From the NCBI RefSeq assembly GCF_022347785.1, contig NZ_JAKRGA010000002.1:806001-870000 (forward strand): 64,000 bases of DNA. The letters are read 5' to 3'. The stretch comes from Psychrobium sp. MM17-31 (lineage in GTDB: Bacteria > Pseudomonadota > Gammaproteobacteria > Enterobacterales > Psychrobiaceae). Numbering within the stretch: the first letter of the stretch is position 1; every line of letters starts with the position of its first letter. The notes beneath the pieces are model-generated. The model saw nothing but the letters and a program-made list of their open reading frames with translations, did not search any database and was not told the origin of the DNA. The position numbers were made by a program, and so were the translations under genes. This document shows positions 57,397 through 64,000 of this stretch, one piece after another.

Positions 57397-58704
57397 TTAT
57401 CTGCGACGTCGACGGCGGCGGCGTTTCGGTTGATCGTCGTATGACGCCACCATTTCCTCTTCTAGCTGATCGCTGATGGCATCAGAATCTTCAACACTCT
57501 CGTCGACACGGCGGCCAATGCTGCCATCATCGACGTATTTACCTTTGAGAATATAGTCAAAGTCACCTTCTGTACCTGTGGCATGAGCTGGTGATTCGTA
57601 AGACTGCGGCGTATCTTCATCAATCGTCATTGATTGAATTTTCGCGGCAATGGCCAAGTCTTCGGCGGTAATGTCTTCGCTAAATTCAACACGTGATATT
57701 TGCTTTGGCGCAGGCTGACTATAACTAGGTTCAGGCGCGATGCTTTCGACCTGTTCAGACAGTGACGCCGCAGCACGGCTGGCTTGTGGACTCGCTACTG
57801 CATCAGGCTTTTTCACGACTCGTTCAACGATTGGGCCTGTTGTAGTTTCAGCTTCAACAGCGGGTAAAGACTCATCTTCAATAGAGAAACTATCAGACTC
57901 GGTAATGGAAACACTTGGCTCTTCTAAAACTTGTTTTTCTGAATCGAGTTCCTTCGAAACAGGCTCTTTTAAAACCGATTCTTTAGAAATCGCTGGTGCT
58001 TGCTCAGTAACAATAGGTTCTAAAATCACATCTTCATCAGCGACTGTTTCGCTGACAACAGTTTCATTCACAACTGGCTCTGGCTTAGCAACTAAGGGCT
58101 CTGGCGTCGCGGACACTTGAACATCCTCAACAACAGGTTGCGCTGGTGCAACAGTTGGTGGCGTTACAGCTTGTGCTTCCTGCACCTCAGGTGACTTTTT
58201 TGGCGTTAAGGCCTCTCCACCCGTCGATACATTTTTGAATTGCTCTACCGTTTGTGCAAACGCTTTCTTATCGCTGGCTGCATTTTGGGTGAAGTTCTGA
58301 AGATTTGCTTTTAGACGAGCGTATTGCTGCTCGATGCTATTAAGCGTTTCTTGCACGTCTAAATTACAGTTACGCGTGAGCTCTTTGTAATACTCTACTT
58401 CAGATTCAAACTCAGATAATGCGTTAATCGCATTAATGATTTTGCCATCTAGGGTACTTAGATTTTCTACCAGCGCTTTTTCTTTAGTGATGAACTGTTC
58501 GATAAGTTCTTTAGGAACTGTGCTGGGTGCTTTTGGCGCTTTGATGATATTGGCAAATTCAGCAATGTAGGTTACTGGCATCCAATGGGTATAAGACGGT
58601 CGCCATGCGTAAGCCGTCGGATTGTTAGCGACATACTGCATTGCTTCTTCGCCGCTAAGTGGTTGAGTTGTCTGGTCATTACAGCTAAAAATCCAAGATT
58701 TCAT
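57397..58704 (-). CDS. GYF_2-like protein with long low-complexity region and poly-arginine C-terminus
   Basis: 435 aa from ATG 58704; an upstream ATG at 58737 is possible, and the ORF extends further with no homology. Residues 1-44 resemble a GYF_2/DUF4339 domain (SWIFSCNDQTTQPLSGEEAM, WRPSYTHWMPV). A coiled coil follows (about 70-165), then a long Pro/Val/Glu-rich acidic disordered stretch (165-400). The protein ends KRRRRRRRR. The mix of GYF domain, acidic linker and arginine tail suggests a nucleic-acid or ribosome-associated scaffold, but no function is known. Confidence 0.7.
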   Translation of the reverse strand: MKSWIFSCNDQTTQPLSGEEAMQYVANNPTAYAWRPSYTHWMPVTYIAEFANIIKAPKAPSTVPKELIEQFITKEKALVENLSTLDGKIINAINALSEFESEVEYYKELTRNCNLDVQETLNSIEQQYARLKANLQNFTQNAASDKKAFAQTVEQFKNVSTGGEALTPKKSPEVQEAQAVTPPTVAPAQPVVEDVQVSATPEPLVAKPEPVVNETVVSETVADEDVILEPIVTEQAPAISKESVLKEPVSKELDSEKQVLEEPSVSITESDSFSIEDESLPAVEAETTTGPIVERVVKKPDAVASPQASRAAASLSEQVESIAPEPSYSQPAPKQISRVEFSEDITAEDLAIAAKIQSMTIDEDTPQSYESPAHATGTEGDFDYILKGKYVDDGSIGRRVDESVEDSDAISDQLEEEMVASYDDQPKRRRRRRRR

Positions 58705-58911
58705 AGCGTTCTCACTGTTCTTATTATTCTTATCCATAGAAACTATTGAGTACAACACAATTAAAACAATAGCGAGATGATTGGCAGGCATCTTATCAGC
58801 TAAAAGTATTAAATTGTACTCTATATTTCGAATATCCTTATTCCGTAAAATCAATACAAATTCATTTGCTTTTGGTAAACTAGCGCCACGCTAAAAAGAG
58901 ATTCCACATCA

Positions 58912-59469
58912 ATGAAAAAATCGAAGAAAAAGACCAAGGCTCAACCTGAAGAACAAGTTCAAGCACAACCAGCTCGCGAGAATCATGCCGACTTTCTACG
59001 TGCTAGTTTTACCCGTCGTTTAGGCGCGCTCATGTACGACTCGTTAGTAGCCATGGCGGTGTATGCGGTAGCCCATTTTATTGGTTTTATTGTTGTTGCC
59101 CTATTAGCGCAGGTAAATCCGAGTTTCTGTAGCGACAATACTGATATTCAACGCTGTGTTATCACCAGTGATGTGTACTCGGGTTACTTAATCTTTGCTG
59201 TGTGTTTCTTCTTTATTTGGTTTTGGACGCACGGCGGTCAAACCCTTGGCATGCGTGCGTGGCGCTTAAAGGTTCAACGTATGAACGGCGCTTCAATTAC
59301 CACCTTGCAAGCGGTTATTCGCTTGTGTACTGGTTTTTTCGGTTTAGGCAACATCTGGTTATTATCAAAAAATAGCGAAGGCATGAGCTTGCAAGATCGC
59401 ATGTCAGGCTCTGAAATTGTAGTGCTTAGTCCTGAGGCTAATAAGATTAAGAACTGGCGTCAGCTATAA
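58912..59469 (+). CDS. RDD family membrane protein
   Basis: 185 aa. Lysine-rich cytoplasmic start, then the RDD domain with TRRLGALMYDSLV (the R and D residues of the family name), about three TM segments and GQTLGMRAWRLKV. RDD proteins are implicated in Na+/H+ or other small-solute transport; unproven here. It is divergent from the GYF-like gene and ends at a terminator. Confidence 0.87.
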   Translation: MKKSKKKTKAQPEEQVQAQPARENHADFLRASFTRRLGALMYDSLVAMAVYAVAHFIGFIVVALLAQVNPSFCSDNTDIQRCVITSDVYSGYLIFAVCFFFIWFWTHGGQTLGMRAWRLKVQRMNGASITTLQAVIRLCTGFFGLGNIWLLSKNSEGMSLQDRMSGSEIVVLSPEANKIKNWRQL

Positions 59470-59487
59470 GCTGAGACTACTCTCGGG

Positions 59488-59515
59488 AAAGGCGACTTAT
59501 GAGTCGCCTTTCTTT
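59488..59515 (+). terminator. Terminator after RDD gene, overlapping the DUF3833 3' end
   Basis: AAAGGCGACT-TATG-AGTCGCCTTT followed by CTTTTC. The stem includes the last codons and stop of the convergent DUF3833 gene. Confidence 0.75.
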
Positions 59516-60036
59516 TCTATAAACAACACGATTTCTCCCACTTTAAAACCAAACTTCAAGATATCGGTTTTATTAAATAAGCGTTTGTCATCGAGTAAAT
59601 ACATCCAATCATCCAGCGTCACTTGATAGTCGGTGCCATCAACGTTTATTGTCATGTCATACTGCCAATAAAGCGCTGATCCTGATGTTTCGCCAGTAGC
59701 AATACCAATCACGTCCCCTGCTTCACCTTGATATTGATTCGGTGCGGTTTTAGTCAGACGCCAAACGCGTGTTGATTGCTCGCCGTCGTCAAAATAAAAT
59801 ACTTCATCGATAACACCTTTGTCAGCCTCCCAAGACGCTACTAAATCAGCTCTAAAACGGCGCGTCAGTTTACCACCGCGATCGAGCACCATGCCGTAGG
59901 CGGTCAGCTCACCATTGAAGAATTCTTCTAAATTTAATTGCGGCGTGGTTTGCTGATAATCCGATAACGAAGGACTTGAACAACCAATAATACTCCATGC
60001 GATAACAGTGGCTAAAAAATTACGCATTAACTTCAT
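59497..60036 (-). CDS. DUF3833 family lipoprotein
   Basis: 179 aa. Lipobox WSIIGC (C19). The core NLEEFFNGELTAYGMVLDRGG and RRFRADLVASWEAD, WQYDMTINVDG, DDWMYLLDDK matches DUF3833. Last gene of the CFA-like operon; its ATG overlaps the previous stop (ATGA). Function unknown; outer-membrane lipid-modification context. Confidence 0.85.
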   Translation of the reverse strand: MKLMRNFLATVIAWSIIGCSSPSLSDYQQTTPQLNLEEFFNGELTAYGMVLDRGGKLTRRFRADLVASWEADKGVIDEVFYFDDGEQSTRVWRLTKTAPNQYQGEAGDVIGIATGETSGSALYWQYDMTINVDGTDYQVTLDDWMYLLDDKRLFNKTDILKFGFKVGEIVLFIEKKGDS

Positions 60037-60596
60037 GAGGATGCTCCTAACAATTTGCGACGAAATTTAGGCCGCGAGGTGTTTTCTGATAACCAAATGG
60101 CCAGAAATGCCGGGCCAAATTCCGGATTAGTAATCTCGCCGATTGGCTTTATCTCACCGCCTTTAGGCTTAAAATAAAACTGAGAACGACGCTGTTTATC
60201 GACGTATAGCACTATGCTGTCACCATCGGTAACATTTGGAAAAATCGGTTGTAACAAGGTTATCCAAGGCGCGCGTTGCGCCTTATCAATCTTAAGGTGC
60301 TGCCATTGCTCGTCTGTTGCAGTAACGAGATCTTCACCGTCGATATCGCGCAAGTAAGTTATTTTGAGGGCTTGTGGGTAAACGTTTTGCTGATAGCCAT
60401 CGTTTACCGTGAAAAACTCAGCGCTATACACCTTCCAAAACATGACTTTCATGGTGCCTTGGCCAAGCTTGGTCAATTGCTGCAATTTCTGTTCAATGCT
60501 TATTTTGGATGTCGACGATGAATCTTTTTCCAGTGATTGATTTGCTATTACAATTGATGAGAACAAGAAGCTCACAACCAATAAAAGACTACGCAT
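60033..60596 (-). CDS. Chalcone isomerase-like periplasmic protein
   Basis: 187 aa. Signal peptide to VIANQ (about residue 19), then a chalcone-isomerase-like domain: GQGTMKVMFWKVYSAEFF, ALKITYLRDIDGEDLV, GPAFLAIWLSENT. Bacterial members bind fatty acids or lack known activity. It overlaps the DUF2878 gene by 8 bp. Confidence 0.85.
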   Translation of the reverse strand: MRSLLLVVSFLFSSIVIANQSLEKDSSSTSKISIEQKLQQLTKLGQGTMKVMFWKVYSAEFFTVNDGYQQNVYPQALKITYLRDIDGEDLVTATDEQWQHLKIDKAQRAPWITLLQPIFPNVTDGDSIVLYVDKQRRSQFYFKPKGGEIKPIGEITNPEFGPAFLAIWLSENTSRPKFRRKLLGASS

Positions 60597-61104
60597 AACC
60601 TTGTTTCTCCTTACGATGAGTATCTATAAGTCGTTGGCGAAGCACACACAGCGCTGGCAACAAACCGCACCAAATAATAGCTTCGATCATTGTAAAAACA
60701 GTTAGCGTTAATGGGGTTGAAATAGCACCTAATTCTATCGCCGCCAAATAACTAGTCGCTCCCAACACGCCGCCCAAGATGGCCACTTGCCACAGCTTGA
60801 TATTACTAAGCCAAGACAGGCTATGGTTTAAGCTCCACGTAAGAATGATCCACAGTAAAACAAGCCATATGGGAATCATCGACTGCTTAACGTCAATCAC
60901 GCCAAAACTAATCAGCAACTGATCTACTACAATGCCGATTAGCGCTAATGGCAAAAGCTTCAAGTCATCTAATTTAGTGGGAGACAGCGCAAGGTGGAGA
61001 ATGAGCGTAGCACTCATAATGAGTACTGCACGTTGGCTAAATAGCGCGGCGCTCCACCAGCAAAGCTGAAATAATGCGGCGTTAATAATCCAAAACAGTC
61101 GCAT
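60589..61104 (-). CDS. DUF2878 membrane protein
   Basis: 171 aa from ATG 61104; the longer frame to 61326 lies inside the cfa-like gene. About five TM segments. MRLFWIINAALFQLCWWSA and the DQLLISFGVID region match DUF2878. It overlaps the end of the CFA-like gene by 23 bp. Function unknown. Confidence 0.82.
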   Translation of the reverse strand: MRLFWIINAALFQLCWWSAALFSQRAVLIMSATLILHLALSPTKLDDLKLLPLALIGIVVDQLLISFGVIDVKQSMIPIWLVLLWIILTWSLNHSLSWLSNIKLWQVAILGGVLGATSYLAAIELGAISTPLTLTVFTMIEAIIWCGLLPALCVLRQRLIDTHRKEKQGYA

Positions 61105-62347
61105 CGTGGTTGTCTTTGTATTGCGGCTTGCGAGCAACGATATGATGGGTGCTAATGACGCGCTCGATAAAGGCGCCTTCGCAATAACACAGGTAGTAAT
61201 GCCACAGGCGCTTAAAGGTATCGTCGTAACCGAACTCAGTAATATCAGCCCAGTTTTCATCGAATTTGTGACGCCAATCGAACAAGGTTCTGGCGTAGTG
61301 CAAACCAATATCTTGCACGTTATCAATCATCATATCTGTCGTGTCTGCAATATGCTGACTCATTACCGCCATCGACGGTAGACAGCCACCAGGGAAGATG
61401 TACTTATTGATAAAGTCCACTGATTTACGGTAAGTATCATAACGTTGATCGGCAATGGTTATCGCTTGGAGCAGCATCTTACCGTCCGGTTTTAATAAGC
61501 TAGAACACTTATTGAAAAACTGTCCTAAGAACTCATGACCAACGGCTTCAATCATTTCAATAGACACTAACTTGTCGTACTCGCCTTCAAGCTCGCGATA
61601 ATCTTTTTTGAGTAAAGTGATTTGTTTGCTAAGTCCTTGCGCTGCAATTTTCTCACGAGCATAGGCGTGTTGAGCGTCAGAAATAGTAGTTGTTGTTACC
61701 TTACAACCGTAATTTTGTGCCGCGTAAATAGCTAAACCGCCCCAACCTGTGCCAATTTCAACTAGGTGATCACTTGGCTTGAGATCGAGTTTATCGCAAA
61801 TGAGTTTTAGCTTGGCTTGTTGTGCCTCTGACAACGAGATATCACCATCATAATAAGCACAGGAATACATCATCTTTTCATCGAGAAAACGAGTGTAGAG
61901 TTCGTTACCTAAATCGTAGTGCGCCAAAATATTACGCTTAGAGCCTTCTTGAGTATTGCGATTGCTAAAGCTCAACAACTTCTTCTGTAGCTTATTGAGA
62001 ATGCTACTATTTCTTTCTAACTCATCCACTAATTTTTGGCTGCGAGCGAATACTTGAATAAGTTTGGTTAAATCAGGACTATCCCATTTCTTATCGATGT
62101 AAGCTTGCGCAGCTCCTAAGCTACCGCCCGTCACAAAATCGCTGTAAACGCTACTATCGTTGATACGCAACTCACCAGCTAACTCACTTTCAATATTGCC
62201 AAGTTCAACACGCTGACTACCTTCAACAACAGTGATTTTGGCATCGGTAAGTTGTGCTAATAAATCAAAAATACCTTGGCGATATTTGTTGTCTAACCAG
62301 CTCAATTTGTCGCTTGGTGCTTTACCTGCTGTTTGCGTTTGTTGCAT
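61082..62347 (-). CDS. cfa: Cyclopropane-fatty-acyl-phospholipid synthase-family methyltransferase
   Basis: 421 aa. N-terminal lipid-binding region (1-120), then SAM motif LVEIGTGWGGLAIYAA, SIEMIEAVGHEFL, YIFPGGCLPS and FDWRHKF, all CFA landmarks. It methylates unsaturated acyl chains of phospholipids. In this operon (with DUF1365 and a FAD oxidoreductase) it may instead make a methylated intermediate of furan fatty acids, as known for Rhodobacter relatives; inference. It overlaps DUF2878 and lies 18 bp after DUF1365. Confidence 0.87.
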   Translation of the reverse strand: MQQTQTAGKAPSDKLSWLDNKYRQGIFDLLAQLTDAKITVVEGSQRVELGNIESELAGELRINDSSVYSDFVTGGSLGAAQAYIDKKWDSPDLTKLIQVFARSQKLVDELERNSSILNKLQKKLLSFSNRNTQEGSKRNILAHYDLGNELYTRFLDEKMMYSCAYYDGDISLSEAQQAKLKLICDKLDLKPSDHLVEIGTGWGGLAIYAAQNYGCKVTTTTISDAQHAYAREKIAAQGLSKQITLLKKDYRELEGEYDKLVSIEMIEAVGHEFLGQFFNKCSSLLKPDGKMLLQAITIADQRYDTYRKSVDFINKYIFPGGCLPSMAVMSQHIADTTDMMIDNVQDIGLHYARTLFDWRHKFDENWADITEFGYDDTFKRLWHYYLCYCEGAFIERVISTHHIVARKPQYKDNHDATVLDY

Positions 62348-62365
62348 GTTGACCTCGTGCTAGTC

Positions 62366-63118
62366 TCATTGCTTAGGGTGGGGAATAAAAGGCACACCAC
62401 CAATAAATATTTTTAAAGCTTGCCAGTAAATTAAGCTCACTATTTTGATAGCGGAAAATGGCAAACTAAACCATGTTTTTATCATCGCCAAGCTACTCAT
62501 AGGCTGCTTAGTTAACGCCATGGTGGCATCGAATACCTTAGCTGCCTGTGGCGATTTATCTAAGTTCTCCAAATGAACAAATAACTTGTCACTCGGTGGC
62601 TTCACTCGCCATTTGTAATACATATCCAGTGGCATAAAAGGCGATACGTGAAAGTCTTTCTGCGTTAACTGTGGCTGTTCAACATCCACCAAATAGTAGT
62701 GTTTTTCATGCCACGGCGTATTGCTCACTTCAGCTAACATCAACGGACAACTGCCATCGTCGTTAAAGCAGAAAAAGAAGTTCACCGGACTAAAATACAT
62801 CCCTAAACTACGACATTGCACCAGCATCATCACTTGATTGCCTTGCCAGTCGCCGCCTAACTTAGCGACTTTCGAAGCAATACGTTGCTTGAGATTGCCC
62901 GGTTCACTTTTTATGTAATCTTTTTCGCAAAAACGCACCGGATTAAACCAACGGGTGCCAAATAAGAAGTGCTTTTTGGTGACTTGTTCTATTGCATCGG
63001 GATTAAGGCCAAACATCGAGAAAGAATAACTAAAGGCGCGAGCAACAGGGCTAAACCTGCGATGGCGCACATTGCCTGTGTAGATACCGCTTTCTTGAAT
63101 AATTGGCCGCTGAATCAT
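62366..63118 (-). CDS. DUF1365 family protein
   Basis: 250 aa. Start ESGIYTGNVRHRRFSPVARAF and YFSPVNFFFCFNDDG, EVSNTPWHEKHYYLVD, FHVSPFMPLDMYYKWRV match DUF1365. Such proteins are constantly paired with a FAD-dependent amine-oxidase-like enzyme and CFA-like methyltransferase. Its ATG overlaps the stop of that upstream gene (TAATG). Confidence 0.9.
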   Translation of the reverse strand: MIQRPIIQESGIYTGNVRHRRFSPVARAFSYSFSMFGLNPDAIEQVTKKHFLFGTRWFNPVRFCEKDYIKSEPGNLKQRIASKVAKLGGDWQGNQVMMLVQCRSLGMYFSPVNFFFCFNDDGSCPLMLAEVSNTPWHEKHYYLVDVEQPQLTQKDFHVSPFMPLDMYYKWRVKPPSDKLFVHLENLDKSPQAAKVFDATMALTKQPMSSLAMIKTWFSLPFSAIKIVSLIYWQALKIFIGGVPFIPHPKQ

Positions 63119-64000
63119 TACAGTGTTATCCCAAAACGTTTGGCAACATCGACAGCACTTTTAACACCGTCTTCGTGGAAGCCGTTATACCAATATGCCC
63201 CGACAAAATGGGTGTTGTTTTGACCGCAAATCAGCGAACGCTGACGCTGCGCCGCCATGCTTTTACTGTTGAACACAGGATGGTGATAAACGTACTGTTC
63301 AATGATCTTTTCAGGATCAATCAATTGAGTCTGATTGAGCGTGACACAAAAGGTCGTTTCACTTTCAATCCCCTGTAGAATATTCATATTGTAGGTGACG
63401 GTTGCAGGCTGAGTTTGCGTACCTGATTCGGCCAGTAAATAGTTCCAGCTTGCCCATGCTAAGCGGCGCTTAGGCAGTAGATTGGTGTCGTGATGTAACA
63501 CAACCTCATTGCGACTATAAGGAATATCCCCTAATACTGCAGTTTCACTTGGTGTTGGGTTGTGAAGCAATGACAATGCTTGATCTGAATGACAAGCAAA
63601 TACCACTTCATCGAATCGCTGCTCACTGCCGTCTTCGAAGACCAAGACAATGCCATCACTATCACGCGACACATGTTTTAGTTGGCTATTGAGAAAAATG
63701 CGCTCACTAAAATTTGCTGTCATCGCAGGAATATAACTACGAGAGCCGCCTTTAATGACATACCATTGTGGCCTGTCAGAGACATTCAATAAGCCGTGGT
63801 TATAGAAAAATTGAATGAAAAATTTAAGCTCAAAATCGCGCATTTCTTTGAGCGATGTTGACCAAATCGCCGCCCCCATTGGCAAAATGTAATGCTGCGC
63901 AAAAAAATCTGAAAACCGATAAGAATCTAGAAAATCACCAAGGGTTAACGTGGTATCGATATTGCCCTCAGAATAGAGCTTTTTACACTGTTTATTAAAG
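63118..64000 (-). CDS. FAD-dependent NAD(P)-binding/amine-oxidase-like oxidoreductase (5' truncated)
   Basis: C-terminal part, at least 293 aa; the frame is open to the window edge, so the FAD-binding N-terminus is outside. Visible text includes WYVIKGGSRSYIPAM, DEVVFACHSDQALSLL, RRLAWASWNYLL and FVGAYWYNGFHEDGVKSAVD, the usual C-terminal FAD site. Members of this group act in lipid desaturation or carotenoid-like oxidations. First visible gene of the lipid operon. Confidence 0.87.
   Translation of the reverse strand, partial: FNKQCKKLYSEGNIDTTLTLGDFLDSYRFSDFFAQHYILPMGAAIWSTSLKEMRDFELKFFIQFFYNHGLLNVSDRPQWYVIKGGSRSYIPAMTANFSERIFLNSQLKHVSRDSDGIVLVFEDGSEQRFDEVVFACHSDQALSLLHNPTPSETAVLGDIPYSRNEVVLHHDTNLLPKRRLAWASWNYLLAESGTQTQPATVTYNMNILQGIESETTFCVTLNQTQLIDPEKIIEQYVYHHPVFNSKSMAAQRQRSLICGQNNTHFVGAYWYNGFHEDGVKSAVDVAKRFGITL

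Overview
The window reads as a chromosome segment of a marine gammaproteobacterium of the Alteromonadales, probably Colwelliaceae-like (Thalassotalea or Colwellia type). This is inferred from moderate-to-low GC, from the conserved blocks sspB-sspA-petCBA-rpsI-rplM-zapE-zapG-degQ-degS-murA-ibaG-mlaBCDEF and yrbG-kdsD-kdsC-lptC-lptA-lptB-rpoN-hpf, and from many outer-membrane and c-di-GMP genes. No prophage, transposase or CRISPR array was seen.

Layout. 1-4600: the end of an MFS/acyltransferase fusion, a secreted amidase, a TorF-type porin and a class III aminotransferase. 4859-7659: a manC-manB pair making GDP-mannose. 7796-8854: a membrane diguanylate cyclase. 8818-18262 (minus strand): a tight ten-gene operon that is the most unusual part of the window. 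It encodes an outer-membrane beta-barrel, a cellulose-synthase-like GT2, a GT87-like membrane glycosyltransferase, a dolichyl-phosphate-mannose-synthase-like GT2, a DUF547 protein, a DUF2064 transferase, arsenite methyltransferase ArsM, a radical SAM enzyme with extra C-terminal cysteines, a thioredoxin-type arsenate reductase and an MTA-phosphorylase-like enzyme. The likely reading is arsenate reduction, methylation, radical-SAM alkylation, nucleoside phosphorolysis and glycosylation, that is, synthesis of an arsenosugar or arsenic glycolipid. The radical SAM enzyme does not look like canonical ArsS.

18525-26070: a PAS-GGDEF-EAL protein, rnpB (RNase P RNA), a small unknown gene, then rsmI (minus) divergent from lpoA-yraN-diaA-dolP (plus). 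26071-41042: housekeeping genes for stringent response, cytochrome bc1, ribosome, periplasmic proteases, peptidoglycan precursor synthesis and phospholipid transport. 41404-47571: LPS sugar (Kdo) synthesis and LPS export genes, sigma-54 and the hibernation factor. 47690-56757: an accessory stretch with an MFS carrier, four small or secreted proteins, a DUF393/SDR/lipoprotein operon, lactate dehydrogenase, an esterase-TPR protein, an acetyltransferase and an EamA transporter. 57166-57250: tRNA-Leu(CAA) with its own promoter and terminator, beside a degenerate copy of its 3' flank. 57397-64000: a GYF-like protein with an octa-arginine tail, an RDD protein, and a minus-strand lipid-modification operon (FAD oxidoreductase, DUF1365, cyclopropane synthase-like methyltransferase, DUF2878, chalcone-isomerase-like, DUF3833) of the kind linked to cyclopropane or furan fatty acids and singlet-oxygen responses.

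Several operons use the overlapping stop/start TAATG for translational coupling, and two terminators lie inside the 3' ends of convergent genes.
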